Positions 34,792 to 45,700 of a DNA stretch of 64,000 nt are shown here, in pieces. The translations under genes and the position numbers were made by a program. The notes beneath the pieces were generated by a model. It saw only the letters and a list, made by a program, of their open reading frames with translations. It was not told the DNA's origin and did not search any database. Each line of letters opens with the position of its first letter. Position 1 is the first letter of the stretch. The DNA comes from Ktedonobacter racemifer DSM 44963 (GTDB taxonomy: Bacteria; Chloroflexota; Ktedonobacteria; Ktedonobacterales; Ktedonobacteraceae): the NCBI RefSeq assembly GCF_000178855.1, contig NZ_ADVG01000005.1, positions 620,001-684,000 of the forward strand. Reading direction: 5' to 3'.

Positions 34792-36477
34792 GTGAAAATA
34801 AAACTCCCCAAAGATATGCGAGGCGTATCCTTTCCTCGTGTCCTTAATCTCGAACTAAATGATTTTGATATTGATCTCTTTCTTCCCGCGCTCTTTTTTA
34901 CCATCCTCTCGCAGGGCAAGGGAAAAGCGAGACAGACAAACAATCCTCAGGACATACAAAAGTATATCGATAGTCTAATAAAACATCCAATGCTGAAAGG
35001 TTTTGATACCGCCGAGGGGCGAAGAGTTTTAGAGCGCTTCGCTCGCACCTCTCTTATGGTTACTGGACGCGTGGGACGGGCACAAAAAGGGGAACAAATT
35101 TTGTCTCTTGTCCCTTATACGATACTTACTCACAAAGCAGGGTTTCCAGAGCATAGCAGCCGCCAGAGAAGAGTAGATGTCTTTATTTATCAAGCGCTGC
35201 GAGATTATCTGCAATCTGATAACAATTTACGCGACTTTGTGAAGCAGGTCTTTGGACGGGGTGTGGAAATCGGTCAACTACCCGAACTGGGTGGGAAATA
35301 TGATGGACAAACGCAGTTAGATATTCTTACACGCATCTCGGTCGCGTTTCTGGATGGCTTTGAGAATACGCGCCCACGCCTGGATCGCGAGAGAAAGATT
35401 CCCAATGTCTACCCTGCCTTGGTGAATGAGCTGGCAAAAGATCTTTTACGCTACCTGTTTGAATTCCATGATCGTATGCCTACGCAGGCTTTTACACAAA
35501 CACTATTGGCACTTACCAGCTTTGAAGTATTCTCTTATACCTTGTGCGCTGTCCACGCGACGAATGCATTAGTACGTGAGCCCGATACTTTACCATCAGC
35601 CATGCAAGAAGAAATCCAGCGATTTTCACCGCATATCTACCTGGATTTTACGAACGGTACCTCGCCACGAAGCCTGGAGATGTCCAAAGCCTGCGTTCGG
35701 CGTGACATCGAGGCTTATCAGCAATTCTTGTGGTCAAATCTACTACTGCGCCAACTCGATATCTATGTCAACAAACTACAGAAAAACCCGCGCCGAAAAG
35801 CAGATATTGAGAAAGTTTTGCCTTCTGAAGCAATTGGCGCGCAATACCTCCAGGGATTGTTGCTCCTGCAAGATAATCCCATAATCAGCGTACATTTAGA
35901 AGCGGCCGCACAGCTAGACGAGGAACGTATCCATGAAGAGAATAGGGAGAAAGAAGAGGAAGGAAATACAGAGACAACTTCCTGGATAGACGAGATTGCC
36001 AGTACAGGGGAAACGGATATTGAGCGAATCGTCAATATATTAACTGAAAGTCAACGTGTAAATGCTTTTAAGAATTTTATTGCTTGGTTTCACGGCATAG
36101 GCGGCATCAAAAAGCCTTATGGGATTTTACGTGGCCTTACCACTCATCGCCAGACATGGCGTTATGCGCCTGAAAATGACCTGCTGGCCGCGTTAGTGCA
36201 GGTTGCGGCAGCTCGCCTCTCACAACCAGGACAGCTGAGAGATATCAAACTTCAAGAGTTCTTGGAATTTTTGACCTTTCGTTACGGCATTCTCATCGAT
36301 AGGCCGCCCGCTCAATTTCAAGGCGCGGAGTATGCAGCGGCGGCACGGGATAACCTGCGCGCCATGCTCGACCGTCTCCGGCAGATGGGAATCTTCCGCG
36401 ATCTCTCCGATGACTTTACAGTACAGCGCTTGCATCCACCTTATGCCAGCACAGCAGCAATGAAGGTTGAGGCATAA
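34792..36477 (+). CDS. Unrecognised protein of the NERD-kinase/HerA operon (DptG position)
   Basis: A 561-aa soluble protein; I do not recognise a domain. It is mostly helical by composition, without membrane segments, with an acidic patch around aa 380-405 (EENREKEEEGNTET) and a C-terminal helical segment (LRAMLDRLRQMGIF) that could be winged-helix-like. The GTG at 34792 follows AAGGAAGAG. It starts 16 bp after the P-loop gene and ends 5 bp before the HerA-like gene, the place occupied by DptG in DptF-DptG-DptH clusters. That equivalence is positional inference only. Confidence 0.6.
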   Translation: MKIKLPKDMRGVSFPRVLNLELNDFDIDLFLPALFFTILSQGKGKARQTNNPQDIQKYIDSLIKHPMLKGFDTAEGRRVLERFARTSLMVTGRVGRAQKGEQILSLVPYTILTHKAGFPEHSSRQRRVDVFIYQALRDYLQSDNNLRDFVKQVFGRGVEIGQLPELGGKYDGQTQLDILTRISVAFLDGFENTRPRLDRERKIPNVYPALVNELAKDLLRYLFEFHDRMPTQAFTQTLLALTSFEVFSYTLCAVHATNALVREPDTLPSAMQEEIQRFSPHIYLDFTNGTSPRSLEMSKACVRRDIEAYQQFLWSNLLLRQLDIYVNKLQKNPRRKADIEKVLPSEAIGAQYLQGLLLLQDNPIISVHLEAAAQLDEERIHEENREKEEEGNTETTSWIDEIASTGETDIERIVNILTESQRVNAFKNFIAWFHGIGGIKKPYGILRGLTTHRQTWRYAPENDLLAALVQVAAARLSQPGQLRDIKLQEFLEFLTFRYGILIDRPPAQFQGAEYAAAARDNLRAMLDRLRQMGIFRDLSDDFTVQRLHPPYASTAAMKVEA

Positions 36478-36482
36478 TATCC

Positions 36483-39400
36483 ATGGACATCATACGCATT
36501 CAACTCCTCGCAGAAGATATTCTGACTCGTTTTAAAGGCACACAACCTGGGCACTGCGCCCGCGTTGATTTCCTCGCCACTACCGAGGCAATGGCGATTT
36601 GTCAATACATCATCAGCCAGCAGGCGAAACAGAAAATCTCCGCCTATATCCTGACCAAGCAAGATGAGCTGGCACATAATTCGCCGATCTTCATCACAGT
36701 CGACAAAGCAATAGAGCTACGCAACCGCAAGCAGGAGAAACTGTGTTTATTCGTTCCCGCGGATCTCGTTGATGCCGCATATAGCTCACTTGCTAACTCC
36801 TTCGCCGTCATTGATGGACGCGAACTGCATACGCGTGTCCTCAGGCGAGTCATAAATCAGCTACCGGAGAAAGTAGAGCAATTTGTGCGAGCCACCTTTG
36901 CCCAATTGCGCGGCTCTTCGCGTGCCAACGATGATCAGAAGCTGGATTTCGCGATTGCCATTCGCAAGCGTGCCGAAGACATGGAGATGCATTTAGCGGG
37001 ACTGGAACTATGGCGTGTTGGCCTCATCGCCGATACCAGCGTTGGCGCCCTCGCCAATGGAATAGCCAATCCAGACCTTGAACGCAAGCTGGAGCACAAC
37101 CGTAGTTGCACCATCGCCCTGGCTCGTCCCACAAAGATTGATGCGACGGCACGCGAACGCATTCAGAATCTTAAGGTCAACGCGGAGACTGCGGCAAAGT
37201 TGACGGCCTTCTTCCGTGGAAAATCAATGAATGATATTCACTCCTGGTCGCGTCAACTGGCAGCCCAACCAGAGGTCCTGACGCTAGATACTTGGGTATT
37301 TCCTGAGACAGAAGCCAGCGACATTCGTGAAGTCCTCATCAAACCCTTTGTCAATTCGGCTGGCATGGTTGAAAAATATACCCACCTCATCCAACCTGAC
37401 GGGGCTAAGGGAAGTCTCATAGCACGTTGCGCCCCTAAGGAGAAACTGGTTGTTAGATGGGAATGTGAACCAAAGCAACCACAAAACCTTGGTGGCTGGC
37501 GCGTAGCTATTGTTCCCTCCGATGGGGAGATCGAGTATGAAGGCAACATTGAGCTACCCGAACGTGATCTCCCAACCCAGCGCCGCAATACCACCATCAA
37601 CATGAACATCGAGTTTGACGAGCCACCAGACTTTGCTGTGCGTGTGCGCGTTATGCCACTCAATGCAGATGGCACTGTGATTGTGGATCCAACAGGACAA
37701 GAGGTATATGGGGAGAGCAACGAGTTCTTCCTCTCTAACACTATTGAGGAGGTCAAACAAGCTTCTCATAGAGAGAGCAAGTTCGTCGTCTCTAATCTCA
37801 TGTATGGGCACCTGGAGTACGCCATTGAGGCTAATGTATCAGCCATGACCGAGGCAGAGCCACAATGGAGCAGTAAAGATTTAGAATATTTTAGTGTCAA
37901 ACTTAATGATCGCCGCATGCTTCAGGTTGGTGTTAGCGCGACATTGCTTCAATTGGAGCGCCAGAATCTCGCGGATTCGCGCAAAGGTGGTTCATACACC
38001 CTCATAGTCGATGATATACATACTGTAGATGTAGCGAACATTATACACCAGCCCCTCCTCACTAGCAGTGATGATGATTGGAACGCGTTTTGGAAGACAC
38101 GTGAGCTCTTTTTTAGTCGTCTACGCAAAGCCTCCTATCGTGATGTGATTGAGGTAGCCGAATGGACACCAGAACTCACAGGAGCTGCGCTGCGCTATGC
38201 GCAGGCCTATCGTGAGTTAATTGAGGATCTGTTAGAAAACCAGGTTAGTGCGAATAAGTTACGAGAGGCACTCTCCATTGACTCTATCCTCATACAGATT
38301 ACTGGACGCAATAACACGACAGAAGAAGCCATTGTGATACTGCCAACCCATCCCCTGCGTGTCGCCTGGCTGGTAAACTACACTCAACTCTTGCAGGCTT
38401 GGGAGACACAACTCTTGGCGATGCCGTTACGTAACCGTCAACACAACCTGGATCTTCAGGCTCTACGCTTGCTCACGCCTATCAATGTCCCGGCCTTTGC
38501 TTATCATATTGGTACACAAACTGCATTTACCTTTTTCCAAAATCTGCGCTTTTTCTATGGTGTGGCTCTGCCTGTGGGAGTTCCCGATCCACATCGTCGC
38601 TATGGCGACATTACGACGCTCTTTGGCATGTCGGTTGAGCAGGGGACCGCGGGAGATACGCACCCAGAGCAACTGGCGGCTCACCTGAAAAACTTCCTTG
38701 AACTACATCCGTATACCAATACACTGGTAACGACTTTAGTCAATCCAGACCGCGGCGACTTCTTTGCCGAGGCATTGAAACAACTGATGCCAGGACATAG
38801 ACTCGACGAAGACAACGAAGAACAGGCAAAAATACCGACATTTCAGATTACAGCCTATACCGATAGCAAACATAAGAGCACATTGCAGGCTTTAGAGCAA
38901 GTGCGCCAGCTAGGGGCTCAACAGCGCTATAAACAGGATACAGATCACTTTTTGCCCGCCCTTGCCACCACCCTGCGCCCTATCGAGCGGCTCGCAAAAA
39001 GCTCGCTCCCTGAGGCTCATATTGCCGTCGTTACTGATCTCACCCAACCAGCAATCAAAGCTATTACCACAACCGATCAGGACACAAACAAAACGGCGAG
39101 CTTCTCGCTCTATGGCCTGGTCAGCCGTTTTATCTCCCAAATCACGGTAGAATCCGAACAAATTCTCTGGCAACACAAAATTGTGACCGAAGGAGTGCGC
39201 AAGCCCGAGGCACATCCCGCTAGTTCCCGATTTAGCGACCTCCTGATCGAGCTTCATTCCTTGCTCCTCAGTGCTGGTGGATATCTGTTAAGTGGATCCA
39301 CTGGCACACAACCCATCCTGGAGGTTACCCTTACTCAAGAACAGCGGAAACTGCTGGAAAATCTGCACAGGAGTACAAACTGGGTCGTCACATTAGATCG

Positions 39401-41597
39401 TTTCTTTTCGCTTGATTATTACGACTCACCTCATGAGCCCAGCTTGAATACCCTGGCACAGAAATATGTGCTGGACTACTCCCCTGAGTTCACCGATGGC
39501 TTAGGGCATCGCATGATGGTTACCACAGCCTGGCACGAGGAGATCCAGTCACTGCTGAGCCAAGCCATGAACGACCTTGGGTTTGCACGCGTGGATCAGA
39601 GTGTCAGCCATCTCTTGCACCACCTTAAAACGATCTCGGGCAGGCTCGCCCTCCAGGCGCTTGAATCGTCGACCACAGCCGCAGCTGCCGTCGGACTCGG
39701 CGTTGTCACCGCCTGGCTGGAGAAAAAGGGCAGGCTCAAGCAGGCAGTGCTCATCCCAGTTGACACCTATCCTCGCCTCTTTACCCTTAATGGATCAGGC
39801 AAACCAACCGCGGGCGAGAGACGCTGTGATCTTGTCCTCATATCGCTTAAGCGCAACATAGTTGACGCGACGTTTATAGAGGTCAAATGGCGGCGTGGTC
39901 AGGTGCCATTTGAAGAGCTCTCCAAAGATATGGTCTTGCAGATGAAGAATTCAGCCCTGATTATGCGCAACCGTTTCTTTAACGAGACCCGCGTAGACGG
40001 AGCCCTGCAACGATCGTATCTTGCCAATGTCCTGCGTTTCTACTTCGAGCGTTCCCGGCGCTATAGGCTCTTTGACCAGGAGGCTGAGACCACATTCCTC
40101 GAACATGTTTCGCGCCTGGAAAAGACTGGCCTCGAGTTTCGCTCAAACTATGAAGGATATATCGTAAGCCTGGAAGGGGAGGAACGCCGCCCATTCCCCA
40201 TTGATGATGCCAAAATTACTGTCCTAACCGCCAAAGATTTTGAGCAAGGAACCGAATTTGCCTCGCGCATTTATACGCCTCTCGACAACGTTGATACGCT
40301 CTCTGATGAGCCTCTAGTAGAAGAGAGAGCAAACAATGAAGAGGATGAGGAAAACATAGTGGAGGCCACTGACGCACACGATGAGCAGCTAGCCGTCTTA
40401 ACACCTGCTCTTAGAGCTGGCAGCGAGTATAGCTACGATATCGCACCAGCATCTCAAGCACAAGTGAGTACCCAAACGCCTGCACTAGAGAGGACATCTT
40501 CACAGCCAATACAATCATCTGAAGAGCAAGCTGCTCCTGATGACACTGTGATCATTCCACTTGGTAGCGCCGCTGGAACAGCGGTGGATTGGTTCCCAGC
40601 AATTAATGGCAGTCCCCATATCTTCATTCTCGGCATTCCTGGCCAAGGAAAATCCTGGACGGTCACGCGCATACTAACCGAGCTGGGCAGACAACAGGTT
40701 CCCTCCCTGGTGCTCGATTTTCACGGGCAATTCGCGGATCCACACGAGCCCTTTGTCCAGGCGGTTCATCCTACCATGTTAGACGCCGCCAAAGGGCTGC
40801 CCTTCTCGCCATTTGAATGCACCCAGGAGGCTGGTAGTGGCGGCTGGCTTGCCAATAGCTACGCGATTGCCGAAATCTTCGGGCATGTAGCAGGCCTGGG
40901 CGATATGCAGCGCGATGTCGTTTTCTCCGCCATACGCGATGCCTATAAAGCGCATGGATTTAGCGATGATGCCGATCTGCCTACCTCAGAACTCACCTAT
41001 CCTACCCTCGCAGAGGTCTTGCAGCGCATCGAAAACCTTGCCCAGGTACGCCACGTTTCAAATGTAGCTGCGCGCTGCCGTCCTCTGCTGGAAATGAACC
41101 TTTTCCGCCCAGTCGAGCACACCCCCGACCTCCTATCGCTTGTACGTTCGGGACTAGTGATTGATCTGCATAATCTCTACATTGATGCAGCCCAACAAGC
41201 GGCTGGAGCGTTTGTATTGCGCAAGATCTACAAGGACATGTTCAGCTGGGGATATGCCAAGAGGATTCGCCTGGCAATCGTCTTAGACGAGGCACACCGC
41301 CTGGCGAAAGATGTGACATTGCCAAAAATCATGCGCGAAGGGCGAAAATTCGGCATCGCTGTGATTGTGGCTAGCCAAGGCATGGCTGATTTCCACCCAG
41401 ATGTCCTCGCGACGGCCGGGACCAAGGTCATTTTCCGTATGAACTACCCGGACTCAAAGAAGGTCTCTGGCTTTATTCGCGGTCTGCCTGGACAGGACCT
41501 GGCCGCCCGAATTGAACAGTTAACAGTAGGCTCGGCCTATGTCCAAACGCCTGATATGCCCTTTGGATCTGTCGTAAAGATGTATCCATTGAAATAA
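36483..41597 (+). CDS. Giant HerA/FtsK-like ATPase (DptH-like) with central nuclease-like motif
   Basis: A 1704-aa protein. The C-terminal ATPase has Walker A GIPGQGKSWT (about aa 1385), LVLDFHGQF, Walker B LAIVLDEAHRL (about aa 1598) and sensor VASQGMADF, the HerA/FtsK pattern. The length and C-terminal placement match DptH, the large restriction ATPase of the phosphorothioation-dependent system. A PD-(D/E)XK-like motif occurs at about aa 1113-1140 (RRCDLVLISL, then FIEVKWRR), so a nuclease domain may be present. An acidic low-complexity linker (about aa 1275-1360) precedes the ATPase. The dnd modification genes dndA-E are absent from the window, so the substrate mark, if any, is unknown. 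Last gene of a three-gene operon. Confidence 0.78.
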   Translation: MDIIRIQLLAEDILTRFKGTQPGHCARVDFLATTEAMAICQYIISQQAKQKISAYILTKQDELAHNSPIFITVDKAIELRNRKQEKLCLFVPADLVDAAYSSLANSFAVIDGRELHTRVLRRVINQLPEKVEQFVRATFAQLRGSSRANDDQKLDFAIAIRKRAEDMEMHLAGLELWRVGLIADTSVGALANGIANPDLERKLEHNRSCTIALARPTKIDATARERIQNLKVNAETAAKLTAFFRGKSMNDIHSWSRQLAAQPEVLTLDTWVFPETEASDIREVLIKPFVNSAGMVEKYTHLIQPDGAKGSLIARCAPKEKLVVRWECEPKQPQNLGGWRVAIVPSDGEIEYEGNIELPERDLPTQRRNTTINMNIEFDEPPDFAVRVRVMPLNADGTVIVDPTGQEVYGESNEFFLSNTIEEVKQASHRESKFVVSNLMYGHLEYAIEANVSAMTEAEPQWSSKDLEYFSVKLNDRRMLQVGVSATLLQLERQNLADSRKGGSYTLIVDDIHTVDVANIIHQPLLTSSDDDWNAFWKTRELFFSRLRKASYRDVIEVAEWTPELTGAALRYAQAYRELIEDLLENQVSANKLREALSIDSILIQITGRNNTTEEAIVILPTHPLRVAWLVNYTQLLQAWETQLLAMPLRNRQHNLDLQALRLLTPINVPAFAYHIGTQTAFTFFQNLRFFYGVALPVGVPDPHRRYGDITTLFGMSVEQGTAGDTHPEQLAAHLKNFLELHPYTNTLVTTLVNPDRGDFFAEALKQLMPGHRLDEDNEEQAKIPTFQITAYTDSKHKSTLQALEQVRQLGAQQRYKQDTDHFLPALATTLRPIERLAKSSLPEAHIAVVTDLTQPAIKAITTTDQDTNKTASFSLYGLVSRFISQITVESEQILWQHKIVTEGVRKPEAHPASSRFSDLLIELHSLLLSAGGYLLSGSTGTQPILEVTLTQEQRKLLENLHRSTNWVVTLDRFFSLDYYDSPHEPSLNTLAQKYVLDYSPEFTDGLGHRMMVTTAWHEEIQSLLSQAMNDLGFARVDQSVSHLLHHLKTISGRLALQALESSTTAAAAVGLGVVTAWLEKKGRLKQAVLIPVDTYPRLFTLNGSGKPTAGERRCDLVLISLKRNIVDATFIEVKWRRGQVPFEELSKDMVLQMKNSALIMRNRFFNETRVDGALQRSYLANVLRFYFERSRRYRLFDQEAETTFLEHVSRLEKTGLEFRSNYEGYIVSLEGEERRPFPIDDAKITVLTAKDFEQGTEFASRIYTPLDNVDTLSDEPLVEERANNEEDEENIVEATDAHDEQLAVLTPALRAGSEYSYDIAPASQAQVSTQTPALERTSSQPIQSSEEQAAPDDTVIIPLGSAAGTAVDWFPAINGSPHIFILGIPGQGKSWTVTRILTELGRQQVPSLVLDFHGQFADPHEPFVQAVHPTMLDAAKGLPFSPFECTQEAGSGGWLANSYAIAEIFGHVAGLGDMQRDVVFSAIRDAYKAHGFSDDADLPTSELTYPTLAEVLQRIENLAQVRHVSNVAARCRPLLEMNLFRPVEHTPDLLSLVRSGLVIDLHNLYIDAAQQAAGAFVLRKIYKDMFSWGYAKRIRLAIVLDEAHRLAKDVTLPKIMREGRKFGIAVIVASQGMADFHPDVLATAGTKVIFRMNYPDSKKVSGFIRGLPGQDLAARIEQLTVGSAYVQTPDMPFGSVVKMYPLK

Positions 41598-41679
41598 GTT
41601 TCCCTTGAAGGGAGAGGAAAGTTGATCAACTTCTCCCTCCCCCATTCACCTCGTTTCCCACAATGGCAAGAAACACACA

Positions 41680-41700
41680 AAAAGGCACTTTTCGCCTTTT
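41680..41700 (+). terminator. Rho-independent-type terminator after the HerA-like gene
   Basis: AAAAGGC (41680-41686), a 7-base loop and GCCTTTT (41694-41700), 83 bp past the stop, with further T-rich sequence (ATTTTTGTATTTTG). It ends the 30.9-41.6 kb operon and precedes a new gene. Confidence 0.6.
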
Positions 41701-41763
41701 ACCAAATTTTTGTATTTTGTTGCAAAGTACCTAATTGTACTTAATACACCTAAGGTGGGCGAA

Positions 41764-42600
41764 ATGAGTTTAACGAGTTTTATTGCAGAACCAGATGTCA
41801 AGGCAAAGCTGCGTGAAACCTTCCCATATATCCGCTTTCAGCTGGAACAGAAACCAGTGATGAACGCATTGACCAATCATTATGCATTGATTGGGACAGC
41901 CTTCGACTACCTTATGCGTTGGTATCTTCAGAAACGCTATACTCACGCAAAAGACAAGCCATGGGTTGCAGAAATCGCAGCCATTAAGCAATACGACCAA
42001 ATCGCAGCGTTATACAATACCCAAACGGCAAAGAAAGCTGTCAAATTCGTCCTAGAAGCCAAACAACACCATAAACAATTTCTCGCAGATGGTGTACTCA
42101 CTGACAATGTCATCATTTCTGCGATCTTACTTGCCCAAATCGATTCCTTCTTTCGTGCAGAGAAACTTTACGAACCATTTGGCAGCATTGATCCCCATGA
42201 TATACAGGATCTTCGGCAACTGGTCAGTATTATCCCTACAGCAGATTTCCCCTCACACTCACTCTGCCTGCTTGATCCAACTTTCGGTTCCTCCTTGCTT
42301 GTGCATGGGGCAGACGTTGATTTGGTCGTAGATCATGCCATCATCGACATCAAAACAGTGAAAACGCTTCAAATGAAAAGGGAATATATCGACCAGCTCC
42401 TTGGCTATTATACGCTCTACCGACTAGGCGGTATCAATGGGGCACCTGCAGACCATACTATCACGCATCTAGGCATTTATTTTTCACGGCATGGCTATCT
42501 CTATACATTTCCAGTCTCATTGTTCATCGACGAAATAAAATACACACCTTTTCTTGCCTGGTTTGAGCATCGTGCCAAACAATTGTTTGGCCCTTATTAA
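41764..42600 (+). CDS. PD-(D/E)XK superfamily nuclease-like protein
   Basis: A 278-aa protein from the ATG at 41764 (AAGGTGG upstream); the frame is open upstream to 41710 but lacks a ribosome site there. The segment GADVDLVVDHAIIDIKTVK (about aa 180-200), followed by a Gln in YIDQLLGYYTLY, is the Asp...(Asp/Glu)-x-Lys...Gln pattern of RecB/Cas4-like PD-(D/E)XK nucleases. Here the second acidic position is Asp (DIK). The N-terminal 170 residues are helical and unassigned. It has its own promoter region and lies 176 bp before the giant helicase gene, so the two may work together as nuclease and helicase. Confidence 0.72.
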   Translation: MSLTSFIAEPDVKAKLRETFPYIRFQLEQKPVMNALTNHYALIGTAFDYLMRWYLQKRYTHAKDKPWVAEIAAIKQYDQIAALYNTQTAKKAVKFVLEAKQHHKQFLADGVLTDNVIISAILLAQIDSFFRAEKLYEPFGSIDPHDIQDLRQLVSIIPTADFPSHSLCLLDPTFGSSLLVHGADVDLVVDHAIIDIKTVKTLQMKREYIDQLLGYYTLYRLGGINGAPADHTITHLGIYFSRHGYLYTFPVSLFIDEIKYTPFLAWFEHRAKQLFGPY

Positions 42601-42776
42601 TAGTTCCACCGAACCCGAACATGATCAAAGGTGCGAGAACAAACACAAGACAAAAATAGAAGTTCTGTATGAGCTTGTTTTATCTAAACATTAGCACAAG
42701 AACGGCTATTTATTAACTCAACATTCTATAGCATATTACACGACAATTAAAGTTAAAAATTTGGGGGAAATTACAT

Positions 42777-45700
42777 ATGTTTGAAGATGATAATACTGAC
42801 ATTAGCGAAATTGATGAAAGTGATGCCATTCTAAAAGAAGCTCAACTATATTATAAAAGGCGTGAATATAACCAGGCCCTGCACGCTTTTGAACAGATTC
42901 TTTCGCGCAACGCCACCACAGTTGAAGCACTCATAGGCAAAGGAAATTGCTTACGCAAACAAGGATATCATAGGGAAGCTATAGACACATTTGATGAGGC
43001 CATTAGTATTAATCCCCAAAGTATTGACGCTCATAATGATTTATGCAACCTACTCTTAGAAATTTATTTAAAGACGAATGATAATTGGTATCTACCAATA
43101 GCACAAAAAATTAACAACAAGGCACTGAGTATTGATCCAGAGAGTGCATCAGCTCACAATGCAAAATGTAGAATATTGAACGAGCAAGGCCGGTATCAAG
43201 AAGCCAGAGTAGAAATTGATGTTGCAATAGAAAAAGCCAAACCTGCTGATAACATTGCGGGGTACTATTACAATAAGTTTATTATTTTAAAAAGTTTAGA
43301 CGATATACATTCTGCACATATTATGATACATGTTGCATCTTTTATAAATCCAACAAGATATGAGAGTAAATACCTTACTTATAAACGCGCTCTTGAAAAA
43401 AGAAGCTATGATCGTCAAATCAGGATAAAAAATTACGAGCAAGCCAGCCAGATTCTAGGCAGATTAGGATATATCGGAGCAGCTAAAAAATGCACAGAAC
43501 AGGCTCTATACTACAAAGAGGTAAAAACCACAAAAGACAATAGCTCAAATCTTCGGGGTTATAGCGAGCAAAAAATAAAGCACAACGATATAACTCAACA
43601 GAGCATACAGCCTGTAGTACACAATAATATAAATGTAACAGTAGAGCCTCCTCTAAATAAAAGGGAAAAGGATTTAGGGAATATCCCAAGCTCTGGTCGA
43701 AAGGAGACTTCTTCTGCATCATCCCCAGACTTACGAAGTTCTCCAAGAGAGACTGCAGTTAAAAGTTATTCTACATTGATCAAAGAAGGACAGAGATATA
43801 GTGAATTAAAGCAGTATGATCAAGCATTCAAAGCCTTCGACTCAGCCATAGAGAAGAACAAAAATTTACCGGAGGCATATGTAGGCGAAGGACATATCTA
43901 TTTCGAGCAAAAAGACTACAACCAAGCTCTGAGAGCGTATAACAAGGCAGTACATTTAAAAACAACAGACTATCTATGCTACTGCTCCATAGGCGCAATT
44001 ATGGAGATTTATAAAAACTTTGAAGAGGCATATCGTTACTACGATCAAGCACTAGATTACAGCCCACAAAATGCGCAGGCAATACGAGGCAAAGCCAATG
44101 CTCTTTTTGAAATACAATACTACAGAGAAGCGCTTTCCTGTTACCATGAATTAGAAGAGCAGAGTCTAAAAAGCAACTTTTTTATAAGCTTTCGGATTGG
44201 TGATATTTACACTATCACGAAACAGCCTCTAGAAGCACAACAATGGTATACACACTCTTTCTCTCTCATTCCCAACCTGGACAAAGAAGAAGGTGCATTA
44301 GCCTGGTCACGACTACAATCCCCCAACGAATGCACAAGGCCCCTCGATACACAGATCATGCTCATATCGAGCTGTGCAAAATATGCTCCTGATGACTCTT
44401 CTATAGAGAAAATACTAGAAGATTTTGCCAATACATACCGCACTAATCTGGAAGAAAAGCTCTTCCAGATAGAATCAGATCAACACATCATCGATCTTAT
44501 CGAGCAACTGCTCATCCAATTTCCCGAGCCACAACGGGCCAAAGTCATAGAAATTCTCGCAAACCATCAGCAACAACATATCGCCCTCTTACTTATCAAG
44601 TTGCAAGCTACTAATGTAACAGGTCTCACCCTACTAGCCACGACGATCGCACAAACCTGGGAACACAACACATCTCACGCCAACCTTGCACAATTCTTTT
44701 CTGAAACATTCAGCCATTATGGTGTATCACAAACCACTGCTGATTCCTTTCTTGCACACCATGCCATAACAACAAATAATTTCGAAAAAGCAGAACTTAT
44801 ATTGCAAAAACTCAACATGCGAAGCACGGCGACCAGCAATGAAGTTTGGCTACTCATAGAGCTACGGTTTATTCTTGAAAGGCCTCCAGAACAACGCCGT
44901 ACAGTTCTCGAACAATTTATAGCCTCAGCAGATCCAAATGACCCGCGAAAAAGAAAAGCTTTTGAACTACTTATCGATATTATCGCTGACGCAGGAGATG
45001 GAAGAGCAATAATAGAATGCCTCATTAAAGGCGAGCAAATGGGCATAAGTGATGCTCGACTACACGAATACCGCAAGGGCAACTGGGATGTTATCCCCGC
45101 TTTGCGCAATCAGTCAGATTATATGTTCCCTACTGTGGTGGTCATTGATACCGAAAATGACTATCAACCAGAGGCAGCTCCAGGATCACGCCTTGTCGAA
45201 GTGGCAGCAGTACGTTTCAAAGGTAACACCGAGCTGTCCACATACAATGCCGTTGTTCGCCGTGACTTTCACTCTCAAAAAGTTGCGAATCGACAAGCGG
45301 AAGCCAAAAACATTGATATCGTTGCATACGAACTGAATACATTTATCAATGAAACATATACTCAAGACCACCCCGTTATTCTTGCTGGGCATAATTTTGC
45401 TGCCTTTGATGCGACACATTTGCGTGCGGTAGGAGTATCTATAGAGGATAATCAGATTATTGATACTCTAGAGTTTTCACGCCTCCTCTACCCCGACATA
45501 CTCACACATAACCTTGGGGAAATGTGCGCGCTTCATCAGGTCGATTTTATAGGCACAGCACATAATGCACTTCCTGATGCCCAAAACAATGCTCGCTTAC
45601 TCTACGCATTAGGGGAAGAATTAGTACACAATCGGCCCAATCTTCTCCCTGGGTTCCGGGCATTCATTCAAACTGGCAGTTCCTTTGATCGTGCTATCCT

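Noticed and set aside
30858..41597. Calling the operon BREX type 2 (pglW and partners)
   Set aside because: Only the NERD-kinase part recalls PglW; there is no PglX, PglZ or BrxC/PglY-like set beside it, and the large ATPase looks HerA/DptH-like.
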